Positions 44,834 through 54,208 of a stretch of 64,000 bases of DNA are shown here, piece after piece. Each line of letters starts with the position of its first letter. The first letter of the stretch is position 1. The stretch is taken from assembly GCF_014698965.1 (NCBI RefSeq), contig NZ_JACXAE010000025.1, positions 123,501 through 187,500 of the forward strand, in the 5' to 3' direction. The stretch comes from Iningainema tapete BLCC-T55. Lineage in GTDB: Bacteria; Cyanobacteriota; Cyanobacteriia; Cyanobacteriales; Nostocaceae. The notes below the pieces were generated by a model. The model searched no databases. It had not been told where the DNA came from and saw only the letters and a program-made list of their open reading frames with translations. The translations under genes and the position numbers were made by a program.

Positions 44834-44919
44834 GTACAGACGCTCCGGCGGAACGTCTCGACGACTGACGACTACTGTACAGACGCTCCGGCGGAGCGTC
44901 TCGACGACTGACGACTACT
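44834..44919. repeat. Two tandem 43-base palindrome units
   Basis: Units 44834-44876 and 44877-44919 each contain GTACAGACGCTCCGGCGG with a matching arm and the tail GACGACTGACGACTACT. They differ at one base in the arm. The core is related to the palindromes at 11587 and 13981. They lie just after the TonB-like gene's stop. Confidence 0.85.
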
Positions 44920-44921
44920 TA

Positions 44922-46802
44922 CTAATTAGTTGTTTGTCTTTGTTCCCGAAGTTCGCGTAACTGTCTTAATAGTTTTTGCTTACCAGAAGGAGACGAAGGT
45001 TGATTGCTATTAACTTCAGACTCTGAAGATGGTTTTTCAGTAGGTTGTTCTGGTTGAAGTGCTGCCGCCGATTGATTTTTCCGCTCACGCAATTGAGCTA
45101 ATGGTTGGTTAGTAGCTTCTACTTGGGGAGTGGGATCAGTTGGGCGTACCTGTAACTGAGTTGAAGGTTTGCTGATTGTTTCTACTTGGGGAGTAGGTTC
45201 CAAGCGACGTACTCGCAACTGAGTTGAAGGTTTGCTGCTTGTTTCTACTTGGGGTGTGGGATCAGTTGGGCGTACCTGCAACTGAGTTGAAGGTTTGCTG
45301 CTTGTTTCTACTTGGGGTGTGGGTTGCAATTCTCGACGCACCCGCAACTGAGTTGAGGGTTTGCTAATTGGTTCCACGCTGGAACGATTTGCAGTTTGCT
45401 GTACCGATGTTGGTGTTATGTTACGTGATGATGTGCGCAACTTCTCTGTGAGATTTGTTGGCGCTGCTTCCAATTCTTGTGGATTAACTGGAGTTGAAGG
45501 TAAGCGCGGAATCACAATGCTACGTTGTGAAGTATTAGAGCGGCGGGGAGTCTTTTCTGTACGAGATGAACCAGAAGGTTGAATCACAACAGGAGTATCC
45601 GTGTTATTTGACCTAAAAGATAAGCTAAATGGATAATACTTGGGTTTACCTGTTGCTTGGACGGGATTTTTTTGGAAATATTCTCGGAAGTATTCTCTTG
45701 CTGCTGCTTTTTGATCGGAAGAGACACTGTTATTTAAAAAGTCGATTGATTCAACTTTTCCTTCACTATCTACGATCAAACTACCTTGAACGTTTCCTGG
45801 CTGTCCTACTTTAGAATTAACAGTTTCAGAAATGGGTAGTTTAGTTTCGATGTTGGGGTATTGACGCTTAACTTCATTGTAACGTTCGCCGAAGGTAGTA
45901 TTTTTTGCTACTACCTGTTGTGTTGCGGTTGATGGCAATTCAGGTGTAACTGATGATGATCCCTGTGATGGTGTGATGCCTGCTTCTGCTAGCGCTAAAG
46001 TATCTCCTGCTTGTGGAGTTTCCCCAACTGGAGCTACTAGTTGTTGGTTTTGAGGAGGAATAACTGTTGTGTCATTATTTGTTGCATTCGTTCCCACATC
46101 AGATGGGGGAGCCGCAGCAATTGGCATAGGAGATGGAGTGTTAGGCAAATCCGTTGGCATTTTAGCTGCTTCCAATTCAGGTAGATTAGAAGGTGGCAGC
46201 GGCTTTGATGCTCCTAATTTTACTTCTCTCTGTATTGGAGACAATTTGTAAGGTGATAATGAGTTGGAACCTGCCAATTTTACTGGGTTGTTATTGATAC
46301 TAGGAATTGTGCCAACAGTTTTTGGTTTGCTCAAAGCAATTGGGTTGGTTGTACTTATAGAAGGTTTAATCGGCAGAATTTGCAAAGATTGTCCCTTGGG
46401 TAAGGAGGCAACTGATAAGTTGCTTGGTGACTTGGGTATGGGCGGGAGTGTCGCTTGGGACAACGCTGGTGGCAGGGGCGGTACAGGCGCCATCTGAGCA
46501 TTTAAGCTCGGCATCGGTACCTGGGGTTGCAGAGAAATTTGGGGTTGTTGAGGGGGAACTGGAAGTTTTGCAGGTATTTGGGGTGTTGGTTGTGGTAGTC
46601 GGTTTTGAAGTGATTGATTTAGTTCTAGGAGTCCAACTGTTTTTGGAGCTATGGATTGTTGTTTTGGTTTGGAGGATTCCATTGGCATGAGCGGCAGGAA
46701 GAACGCGATCGCTCCATGGATACCTACAGAGGCAATAGCTGCTATTCCAGTTGGCTGGCTTAAGAAATCTGGTATGTTTTTCAGCAGGGAGACGTAAGAC
46801 AT
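44922..46802 (-). CDS. TonB-like proline-rich protein with tandem repeats
   Basis: 626 residues. One N-terminal membrane helix (about 18-40, GIAAIASVGIHGAIAFFLPL), a long Pro/Gln-rich spacer, a TonB-C-like domain (about 295-395: ISETVNSKVGQPGNVQGSLI, VDSEGKVESIDFL, KYYPFSLSF), then a C-terminal tail with four 21-22-residue repeats (KPSTQLRVRR...PTPQVET). TonB proteins transfer proton-motive energy to outer-membrane transporters. The repeats after the TonB domain are unusual, since that domain normally ends the protein. No ExbB/ExbD genes are nearby. Confidence 0.75.
   Translation of the reverse strand: MSYVSLLKNIPDFLSQPTGIAAIASVGIHGAIAFFLPLMPMESSKPKQQSIAPKTVGLLELNQSLQNRLPQPTPQIPAKLPVPPQQPQISLQPQVPMPSLNAQMAPVPPLPPALSQATLPPIPKSPSNLSVASLPKGQSLQILPIKPSISTTNPIALSKPKTVGTIPSINNNPVKLAGSNSLSPYKLSPIQREVKLGASKPLPPSNLPELEAAKMPTDLPNTPSPMPIAAAPPSDVGTNATNNDTTVIPPQNQQLVAPVGETPQAGDTLALAEAGITPSQGSSSVTPELPSTATQQVVAKNTTFGERYNEVKRQYPNIETKLPISETVNSKVGQPGNVQGSLIVDSEGKVESIDFLNNSVSSDQKAAAREYFREYFQKNPVQATGKPKYYPFSLSFRSNNTDTPVVIQPSGSSRTEKTPRRSNTSQRSIVIPRLPSTPVNPQELEAAPTNLTEKLRTSSRNITPTSVQQTANRSSVEPISKPSTQLRVRRELQPTPQVETSSKPSTQLQVRPTDPTPQVETSSKPSTQLRVRRLEPTPQVETISKPSTQLQVRPTDPTPQVEATNQPLAQLRERKNQSAAALQPEQPTEKPSSESEVNSNQPSSPSGKQKLLRQLRELREQRQTTN
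45090..45365. repeat. 63-base coding tandem repeats
   Basis: Four units of about 63 bases alternate between two variants (encoding QLRVRR and QLQVRPTDP), giving a 126-base higher-order period. This pattern fits recent duplication. Confidence 0.8.
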
Positions 46803-47539
46803 AGCGGTTCTCGTTCACTCGGCAATTAATTGGCAATTTTATCTTTTACAAATAATAAAAGATGCGTCCCTCTAAGAATAATAGCTTCCTATGCAGTATA
46901 TTGATACAGGAAGAACAAAAGTTTTTTAATTTGTTAGTTTTTTAAATTAGGACGCTCTCTTTGACCGAAATGTTGCTTTTTCCAGGGTTTTTCTGCAAAT
47001 AATAAGTAAAAATGCTTTATTTTCAATGTTCTTCGTTAATATAAGTGACATCTTCAACTCTAGGTTCAGAATACTAAACTTGTTCATTACTGAGGTATCA
47101 GTTATTTGCTGCAATTTTTCTTGATTAATCAGTAAAGTAAATCTCAGACATCAATGGCAATTCTATTTGAGTTATGAACCGCCAAGTCGCCAAGAACGCC
47201 AAGAAAAGAAAGACTTGTATTTAGATTATTTAGGACTCCTATACCATTCAAAATTCAACTTGTTCCGCATGTTCCGCTCAAGATTTTGTTAATAATCGCT
47301 ACTCCACTGGATTCTACACAAAAGTCTTCTACGTTTGTGTTGCCACGAGAACAATTTTGGGCTAGCTGTGGGATGTTTTTTAGGGCAAAGGTGAATCATC
47401 GATGTGCCAGAACCCCGGTTTCTTCAAGAAACCGGGGTTCTTTTCGCTTATCCGAGTATTATTGCTTCCCTTTCTTAATATTTCTTCGCTAAAATGTAAT
47501 AAAAGTAAATAATATACATACCAAAGGAGAACCAGAGTT
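46803..47539. other. Gap of about 740 bases with dispersed repeats
   Basis: No gene is supported. It contains a CGCCAAG-type dispersed repeat (about 47176-47207, GAACCGCCAAGTCGCCAAGA) and the perfect palindrome at 47410-47440. An open frame at 47286-47492 is partly made of that palindrome and is rejected. Confidence 0.5.
47410..47440. repeat. GAACCCCGGTTTCTT palindrome
   Basis: Two perfect 15-base arms around one C, followed by TTTT. It is a dispersed cyanobacterial palindrome that could also terminate transcription. Confidence 0.85.
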
Positions 47540-48208
47540 ATGCAAAACTCTCAATTCGAGACGGTTTTGCGGCGCATAACGACAATATTATCCGTAGTAA
47601 TTATCACGCTCACCCTAATCGGTGCGACTACGGGAATTTTGTTGTCTTTTTACTATGAACCAGCATCAGGTGCAGCTTTTCGTTCGTTGGAGATGATTAC
47701 AAAAGAAGTTTCCTACGGCTGGTTATTCCGCAAAGCCCATCAGATTGCCGGACATGGGGTGATTGTGATCGCCGTTGCTAACATCGTGGTGATGTTTTTA
47801 GGCAGACAATTCAACCAAAATTGGTTAACTGCTTGGATTGGGGGAATTTTGTTTACCCTCAGTGCAATTGGACTAGCTTGGACGGCAATGATTCTGGGTT
47901 GGGATCAAGAAGGATACTGGCGTTTTAGTATCGAACTAGGAACCATCGAAGCTATACCTTTGATTGGTTCTCAGTTACGAGATATCTTGATTGGCGGTGG
48001 AGGTATTAGCACAATAACTGTCCAACACCTTTACACCTTGCACAGCTACATTATCTCAGTGGCGGCAATAATTCTCGCCGCAGTGCATTTAGTAGGTGTA
48101 CTAGGACAAGAAAAACAAATGCATACAGAAGTTAGTCAGTTAAAACCACAACAAAATGCTCAAAGTGAGTTAATTCCAGATATTGGGGCATCAGCAGTAG
48201 AAAGTTGA
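47540..48208 (+). CDS. Stand-alone cytochrome b N-terminal domain protein
   Basis: 222 residues with four membrane helices. Heme-ligand histidines are seen in RKAHQIAGHGVIV (helix B) and YTLHSYIISVAAIILAAVHLVGV (helix D), as in cytochrome b/b6. It is not PetB: the flanking segments and the C-terminal 30 hydrophilic residues differ. It may take part in a small electron-transfer complex. An AAGGAG ribosome site precedes the ATG. The last 49 bases overlap the convergent antiporter gene. Confidence 0.83.
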   Translation: MQNSQFETVLRRITTILSVVIITLTLIGATTGILLSFYYEPASGAAFRSLEMITKEVSYGWLFRKAHQIAGHGVIVIAVANIVVMFLGRQFNQNWLTAWIGGILFTLSAIGLAWTAMILGWDQEGYWRFSIELGTIEAIPLIGSQLRDILIGGGGISTITVQHLYTLHSYIISVAAIILAAVHLVGVLGQEKQMHTEVSQLKPQQNAQSELIPDIGASAVES

Positions 48209-50094
48209 GGCACTTTTGCTAATGAAGCTTCTTCGACTTCTGGTAACCTTTCTATAGATAAGTGAGTTGACTGAGTTCCACCGGATAAGCGTTTGAGAAG
48301 ACTCGTTCTTGGGTCGTGCAGAAGGTAGATAATGCGATCGCCAACTTCCCACTCTTGGTTTGCGGGCATTACCTGAAGACGATCTTCTCTTTCTACCAGT
48401 AAAGGCACTAACTCACCAGATTGAATTAACGCTTGTATATGATCCTGTTGACGAGTAAAGTCAGATTCATTCAGAGTAGTTGTTCCCAACTTCACTCGTC
48501 CATCACTAAGATACTCATTCCAAGTCTTGATCGAAAAGTCAGCAGAGAAAGCTTGACTTACTTTATTCTCAGCTGAGTTATTCGCTTTTTCGTCACGCGG
48601 GAAAATAGCCAAGACACGAGGTGGATGAAACTCTTCTGCTGCTCTTTGAGCCAAAACAAAATTCACCTCACCATTATTAGTCATAGCCAAAAATGTTCCC
48701 ATTGAAGCAAGACCGGCTTGTTCCAAAACATTCGTATCCAATGCGCTGCTAGCAATTACTTTGAGATTTTGTGCTTGGGCTTGTTCGCTATGTTCCGGAT
48801 CGGTGTCAATCATTACCACATTTTCTCCCCGTTCTTGAAATAAACGGGCAATTAACAGACTTAAAGGATTACAACCAACAATTACTGCCCCAGTTGCATC
48901 TAGTGAAGTGATTTGTAACAAATTGGCAACCCAGCCTGCAGTTAGTCCTTGACAAACAACTGTCATGATAATTGTCAAGAAAACTAAAGCTTTAATTGCT
49001 TCTCCACCGTTGATGCCGTGCTGTGTCAGTGAAATCGCAAATAAAGAAGCAACAGAGGCACAAACAATACCGCGAGGAGCAACCCAGCTTAAAAATAGTT
49101 TTTGTCGCCAATTGAGACTACTATTCCAAGTACAGCAGAGGATATTAATCGGACGAACGCCGAACATCAGTACCAAAACTGTAAATAAACTACCCCAACC
49201 CAAAGCAAAGACACTCTTCATCGAAAGGTCAGCGGCAAGCAAGATAAATAATACAGAGACACTAAGGATCGTCAATTGACCTTTAAAACGTCGCAATAGA
49301 CGTGCTTCTGGTACTGAAGAGTTAGCAAAAACCATGCCAGAGATTACTGTTGTCATAATTCCTGACTCAGTGCGGATCGCCTGCGCCAGAGTAAATATAC
49401 TCCACAGCACCGCTAGCACTACCAAATTTTTTAGCTCTAGGGAGAGGAAGTTTGCTCGTTTAAAAATCAAACTCATCACATAACCGCCCCCAGCACCAAT
49501 TGCTCCACCAATGCCCAGACGCATGAGCAGACCAACGATCGCGTTCATGGGGTCAGTGTCGCCGTTTAAAATTGTGTCTAGGACAACAAAGGCGAGGATA
49601 GCTCCTACTGGATCGATGAGAACGCCTTCTCCTTCCAATAGCGTCGCCACTTGTCGATCCACGTTGATTTGCTTGAGTAAGGGGCTGATCACAGTTGGTC
49701 CTGTGACAACTACTACAGAAGCGTAGAGAAAAGCTAGGGGCCAGGGAAATTCACCTAACCAGTGAGCTGCCATACTACCACCGAGTAAAGTGATTAAAGT
49801 TCCCAAGGTGACCAGTAGTTGCAAGCTAACTGAAACCCTACCTAATTCTCGTAAATCTAGATTTAGTCCGCCTTCAAACAAAATTATCGCTGTTGCCAGA
49901 GCGACAATCACTTCCAGCCCAGCACCTAGCATATGAGGATGCAATATCCCAATTACATCAGAACCCAGTAGGATACCAAATAGTAGTAAAAAAACTATGC
50001 TAGGTACGCGAAGGTATGCAGCCAATACCTGGGCGCTAATGCCTGCTAATACTGTAGTCACCATCTGTAAGGTGATGTCAAAAGATGCTTCCAT
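48160..50094 (-). CDS. CPA-family Na+/H+ antiporter with TrkA-N domain
   Basis: 644 residues. About 12 helices with antiporter motifs (VVVTGPTVISPLLKQI, GEGVLIDPVGAILAFVVLD with the conserved acid-containing IDP segment, SWVAPRGIVCASVASLF), then a Rossmann NAD-binding TrkA-N domain (about 405-520, GAVIVGCNPLSLLIARLF, MIDTDPEHS) and a TrkA-C-like tail (DRLQVMPANQEWEVGDRIIY). It should exchange monovalent cations for protons across the cytoplasmic or thylakoid membrane, gated by a nucleotide. Confidence 0.9.
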   Translation of the reverse strand: MEASFDITLQMVTTVLAGISAQVLAAYLRVPSIVFLLLFGILLGSDVIGILHPHMLGAGLEVIVALATAIILFEGGLNLDLRELGRVSVSLQLLVTLGTLITLLGGSMAAHWLGEFPWPLAFLYASVVVVTGPTVISPLLKQINVDRQVATLLEGEGVLIDPVGAILAFVVLDTILNGDTDPMNAIVGLLMRLGIGGAIGAGGGYVMSLIFKRANFLSLELKNLVVLAVLWSIFTLAQAIRTESGIMTTVISGMVFANSSVPEARLLRRFKGQLTILSVSVLFILLAADLSMKSVFALGWGSLFTVLVLMFGVRPINILCCTWNSSLNWRQKLFLSWVAPRGIVCASVASLFAISLTQHGINGGEAIKALVFLTIIMTVVCQGLTAGWVANLLQITSLDATGAVIVGCNPLSLLIARLFQERGENVVMIDTDPEHSEQAQAQNLKVIASSALDTNVLEQAGLASMGTFLAMTNNGEVNFVLAQRAAEEFHPPRVLAIFPRDEKANNSAENKVSQAFSADFSIKTWNEYLSDGRVKLGTTTLNESDFTRQQDHIQALIQSGELVPLLVEREDRLQVMPANQEWEVGDRIIYLLHDPRTSLLKRLSGGTQSTHLSIERLPEVEEASLAKVPQLSTADAPISGINSL

Positions 50095-50385
50095 GTTGTA
50101 GATTTTGAGCGATTTATTTCAAAATCTTTTGTAGAGAATGGTAGATATTAACATTACCAGATGCAACTTAAGTGCCTTTTTTCTGGCGATATGATGAGCT
50201 TTTGTCATACTTAGTTTTTTATGATACTGCATTTTGGTTGGTTTTGACGCACTCAATTGCGTCTCTACTCTAAAGTGCCTGCTCACCAGTTTAACCGCAT
50301 CAATTTGTAGTCTCGCAAAAATATTTTGGCAAACAGTTGACAATCTGATTAAAACCCTTTAAATTAATAAGAGTGTGAAACACAG

Positions 50386-50458
50386 GCCCCCATCGTCTAG
50401 AGGCCTAGGACACCTCCCTTTCACGGAGGTAACGGGGATTCGAATTCCCCTGGGGGTA
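50386..50458 (+). tRNA. tRNA-Glu(TTC)
   Basis: A full cloverleaf of 73 bases with acceptor GCCCCCA and TGGGGGT, D arm with GTCTAGAGGCC, anticodon loop CTTTCAC and T arm GGGGATTCGAATTCCCC. No CCA is encoded. It stands alone and looks like the housekeeping copy, unlike the variant Glu tRNA in the later array. Confidence 0.97.
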
Positions 50459-50505
50459 CTAAAAAACATAAAAGTTAAAAGAGTATTCTTTTAACTTTTA
50501 GATAT

Positions 50506-51075
50506 TTAACCTTCAACTGATAGTTGGTGAACACGGTGAAAAATAGCAAGAAGATTTGATTGCAAATCCTTGCTCATACGGCGCTCAATGATGGCGATCG
50601 GCATAGTCATTTTAGCCCAAACGTTGAGAGTGTAACAAAGCTCTGTACCCGTATTCTCACCCAAGAAATAAGGTTCTAAACACCAGCTACCTGAGTAGGC
50701 TTTAAAATCGCCTTCAATCATCCGAAAATTGATTTCTTTAGGGAAATATTCCTCAAGATCGAGAACTACACGCGCACAAAAATTAAAGTTGAGTAAACGT
50801 TGAGAACCAATTTGTTCTAAGCGGATACCCCCGGTAGGATGCTCAAGCATACGACTTTTTGCCAAATTGGGGATAAACTCTGGCAAGGCTTCATAATTTG
50901 TTAGCACTTTCCACACTTGAGCTACTGGATGAGGAATTTGGATTTTAGCAGTAATTTGGCGTTGTCGATCTGCTATTTTCTCAATTTGCACTTGCACTGG
51001 TATAACTGTGTCTGAGTCACCAGTGTGCGGTAGATCTGTTTGTGCTTGTAAGTATTGTTCTTCAGTCACTGTCAA
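50506..51075 (-). CDS. SRPBCC (polyketide cyclase/START-like) family protein
   Basis: 189 residues. The START/Bet v1-like fold is visible: VQVQIEKIADRQRQITAKIQ, VAQVWKVLTNYEALPEFIPN, EYFPKEINFRMIEGDF and the final helix MSKDLQSNLLAIFHRVHQL. Such proteins bind hydrophobic ligands; in cyanobacteria this group is of unknown role. It overlaps the upstream sensor-kinase gene by four bases (ATGA), so they are one operon. Confidence 0.8.
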   Translation of the reverse strand: MTVTEEQYLQAQTDLPHTGDSDTVIPVQVQIEKIADRQRQITAKIQIPHPVAQVWKVLTNYEALPEFIPNLAKSRMLEHPTGGIRLEQIGSQRLLNFNFCARVVLDLEEYFPKEINFRMIEGDFKAYSGSWCLEPYFLGENTGTELCYTLNVWAKMTMPIAIIERRMSKDLQSNLLAIFHRVHQLSVEG

Positions 51076-53132
51076 TTGGGTGTTTTGCTTTCATCAGAAA
51101 ATTGGGGCAAAGTCAAGGTGAAGCAGATGTTACTCTCGCTCTTGTTTTCGATTGGAATGCTCTCAACTGTAATTGCCCCATTTAAATGCTGTACTAAAGA
51201 TTTGACTAACGCAAGTCCTAAGCCAGTGCCAGGAGTCCATCTTCCTTTGCCCCGACGGAACTTATCAAAGATGTAAGTTGCTTCTTCCTCAGAGATGCCA
51301 CGTCCAACGTTAATCACCTTAATCATAACTTGAGGAATGTGTTCATTTTGGTGTTTAACTTGTAGTTGTACTGTAGTATCAGGTTCTGAGTATTTACAGG
51401 TGTTAGTTAACAACTCTTGGAGTATACGCTCAAAACTCTCTACTTCAGTTTGAATGAATTCAGATGTCTGGGGTAAATCTAAAGAAATTCTTAATCCTTT
51501 ATCTGCCAGTTTTTTCTCAAAAGATGCTGCTAAAAGTTTTATTTTTTCATTTAAATCAATGGTGGCAAACTGTGGACGTTCTGATTGAGTTTCGAGCTTC
51601 TGGAGGGTGAGTAGGTCATTAATTAAGTTGATTTCTTTGTTACATTCCTCGTCTAATATGTTGAGATATCTATTCTGACGCTCAGGATTTATTCCGGGCT
51701 GACGTAAGTTACGTAGTGCCATGCGCATATTTGTCAAGGGGTAACGCAGGCGATCGCTCATATTACTCAAAAAATCATCTTTGAGTTGATTGAGTTCTCG
51801 CAGTTGTTCAACGTATTGCCGCGTTCTCTCATACAGTTTTGCCTGAACTTCCAAGCTGCGCTGCAATTGAGAAGTGCGTTCATCTACCAAAGTTTGTACT
51901 TGTCGCAGTGTTTGTGTTTGGATAATGGCATTGCTCATTTGCGCCGAAACCATGGACACAATGTTTAATTCCGCCGTAGTCCAACTGCGATATTCTGCTT
52001 GCTGTAACACCAAAAACCCTAAAATTTTACCTTGATTTTCCAACGGCATCAATAACACTGCGGGTAACACAGAAAGCGCAAACACTGAGGCTGCTGTTGC
52101 AGGATCTTGGTCTACACTATCATTGACGATTACTGGTCGAATCGAGTCTTTAAACAGACGCTGACACAAACTACACTCGCTCAACAAGAAAGACTGCTCT
52201 AACACATCTTGTTGACTCAGGTAAAAATCTTCCTTCAACCATTGCCCTACAATGATGGCTCTGGCATTAGGAATTTGTTGTTGTTGAATTTTAAACAGAG
52301 GGTTAGTGTACTTTAACAGTATGAGCAATCCACGGTCTACCTGTAGAGCTTCAGCACAAGAGGCGATAGCTACTTGAAGCATTTGGTTAATTTCTAGGTT
52401 GCTGCGACTGAGGATCGTCAACTGCTTAATTAAGCTTTGATGCTGATTGCAAGTGAGAAGATGCTGCTGTTGAGTGGTGATTAACTGCGCTTGCATGACT
52501 TGGGAAAATGCGATCGCGCAAGATGACTCCACGGCTTTGAGCAGCTTTTTTTCTTTTTCACTCCAATCATAAGGCTGGGACTTAATGAGACTAATCACTC
52601 CGTTATTGTTTCCAGCAAATTTAGTGACACACGCCATCACAGATTTTATTGGTACTGACGCATATTGACGCAGTACTGCAATGCTATTCTCAATCGTGGA
52701 AATTTCCTCAATTGTCAGTAGTTCAGAGCTGCTTGGAACTACTGATAAATCGAAATGTTCTACTGAGAACATTTCGTCTGGTTTTAGTAATCCTGAATAC
52801 TCTTGGGCGCACCAATGAGCGCTAATTGCCTCAAGAGCATTATCCATGCCTGTCACCAAGCAACAATCCACTTCAAAGGTAGTTCCTAGCAATTGGGCAA
52901 TTTCTTGCAAAATTACAGTAGGCGTCGAACGATTGGCGATGACTTGGTTAATTTTTTGTACCAACTGGTAGGCTGGTTCTTCATGATCCTGCATTACTCG
53001 TCCGTGCGGGTATTGTTTTAATCGATTTACTTCATCTGGGCATAGTGTTCGTGATAATGAATACTTTTTCACTCCTGGCACACTTTTGGATATTGATCCC
53101 ATTCTTTTTTTCCCAACCTCCTGGTATGTCAC
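51072..53132 (-). CDS. GAF sensor protein with histidine-kinase core lacking the phospho-histidine
   Basis: 686 residues. GAF domains lie at about 50-205 and 235-420. A coiled segment leads to a HisKA-like helix pair where the usual SHELRTP motif reads SDRLRYP (about 460), so the phospho-acceptor His is an Asp. The ATPase domain has an N-box (LTNTCKYS), a G1-like VINVGRGI where Asn replaces the usual Asp, an F-box (IFDKFRRG) and a G2 (GTGLGLALV). A HIP1 octamer (51750-51757) encodes the SDR residues. It may be a pseudokinase, may dimerise with another kinase, or may work by ATP binding only. The start at 53132 is the longest; Met at about residue 11 is also possible. Confidence 0.85.
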   Translation of the reverse strand: MTYQEVGKKRMGSISKSVPGVKKYSLSRTLCPDEVNRLKQYPHGRVMQDHEEPAYQLVQKINQVIANRSTPTVILQEIAQLLGTTFEVDCCLVTGMDNALEAISAHWCAQEYSGLLKPDEMFSVEHFDLSVVPSSSELLTIEEISTIENSIAVLRQYASVPIKSVMACVTKFAGNNNGVISLIKSQPYDWSEKEKKLLKAVESSCAIAFSQVMQAQLITTQQQHLLTCNQHQSLIKQLTILSRSNLEINQMLQVAIASCAEALQVDRGLLILLKYTNPLFKIQQQQIPNARAIIVGQWLKEDFYLSQQDVLEQSFLLSECSLCQRLFKDSIRPVIVNDSVDQDPATAASVFALSVLPAVLLMPLENQGKILGFLVLQQAEYRSWTTAELNIVSMVSAQMSNAIIQTQTLRQVQTLVDERTSQLQRSLEVQAKLYERTRQYVEQLRELNQLKDDFLSNMSDRLRYPLTNMRMALRNLRQPGINPERQNRYLNILDEECNKEINLINDLLTLQKLETQSERPQFATIDLNEKIKLLAASFEKKLADKGLRISLDLPQTSEFIQTEVESFERILQELLTNTCKYSEPDTTVQLQVKHQNEHIPQVMIKVINVGRGISEEEATYIFDKFRRGKGRWTPGTGLGLALVKSLVQHLNGAITVESIPIENKSESNICFTLTLPQFSDESKTPN

Positions 53133-53872
53133 TTCTCACCCTTAATGAAAGTTGCTGCACCCTGATGAATCGCAAATCTTTGATCAATACTTTCTCTCAC
53201 CTGTTATAGCCCCAATAATTTCAGATGACCAAGTTTTGGTATAAATAAATTTTCAATTTACGTAAAGAAATAACAACTGTATATTAAAATGCCTGAATCT
53301 ACATAGCTTCTGGCTTTTGGTTGTTTAACTCTACTAACTTTGACCTAGAATATCCTGTCTGTAACTATACATAAACCGTAATTTCTCTAGACTTAAGACA
53401 AAAACTCCGTAAATCATACCCGCGTTAACACTGGGTCAACTCACACCTAAGTAATACTTGTTACATAAAACTACTTATTTAAGTAAGTAATTTATGTATA
53501 AAAGTGAATAAATGTCAAATAATATGACGCTTAAACTTTAATGGTCGTTTAAGCGAACACGGAATATATATGGTTTTGATGCCTTACTCCTGTCGTGTAT
53601 AATCATTTTCTTATGCTTAAGATTTGTATCTGTCAAGTGTAGTCATACCCCTCATACCGTTTCACTTTCGGGTTGGTACGTATGGGGGAGTAGGGGAGTT
53701 TGTGAGTGAGGGAGTAGGGGAAAGAATTATAAACATAATATAGATTTAAATAATATATTAAATATTAGCTTTTTATTTAATTAGCTTATAGATTGTCAAT
53801 TTGCATCCCGATCTGCAGCGCAGTTGCGATCTCAAACGTTTGCAACTGCGCTGCATCCACACCCAATAAAGT
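53133..53872. other. AT-rich gap of about 740 bases
   Basis: No gene is supported. A GGGGGAGTAGGGGAG-type purine-rich stretch occurs at about 53683-53722, and an inverted repeat lies at 53814-53855. Confidence 0.4.
53814..53855. repeat. TGCAGCGCAGTTGC inverted repeat
   Basis: Perfect 14-base arms (53814-53827, 53842-53855) around a 14-base loop. It lies just after the RHH gene's stop, without a T tract, and may act as a 3'-end stabiliser. Confidence 0.75.
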
Positions 53873-54208
53873 TTAACCAGCCAAACTCTCGACAGTGAGA
53901 GGAACCATCTCGCCATTCGTCGTTAGTCCTAACAACATCGGTTGTTGGGGTTGAATTAATTGACCCGTCAGTACACAGCGTTCTTCTTGTTGAGCTGTAG
54001 CGGCTATGCTTGCTCGAATATCAGCTTTGGAAAATCGCGGTTTCCACTCACCTGATTTTTGCTGGACATAATTCCAAAGAATATCTCTAATTAATGCTTG
54101 ATATCCCTGATTGCCAGCGAGATCTTTAAGTTTATCTTTGAGTTCTCGCTCTAAACGGATGCTGGTGACTTCCATGTCGGTGGTTGGGGTGCGAGCTATT
54201 GTATGCAT
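53873..54208 (-). CDS. Ribbon-helix-helix-like protein
   Basis: 111 residues. The N-terminal part has a CopG/RHH pattern (MEVTSIRLERELKDKLKDLA, GYQALIRDILWNYVQQ), and the C-terminal part has RCVLTGQLIQPQQPMLLGL. It may bind DNA as an antitoxin or repressor. No toxin partner is adjacent. A possible shorter start is at the internal Met of MEVTSIR. Confidence 0.68.
   Translation of the reverse strand: MHTIARTPTTDMEVTSIRLERELKDKLKDLAGNQGYQALIRDILWNYVQQKSGEWKPRFSKADIRASIAATAQQEERCVLTGQLIQPQQPMLLGLTTNGEMVPLTVESLAG

Noticed and set aside
46366..46836. 156-codon minus-strand frame
   Set aside because: It is a shadow of the Pro-rich TonB-like gene in another frame; its Thr/Ser richness mirrors the Pro codons.
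47286..47492. 68-codon frame
   Set aside because: It runs through a dispersed palindrome and lacks a ribosome site.
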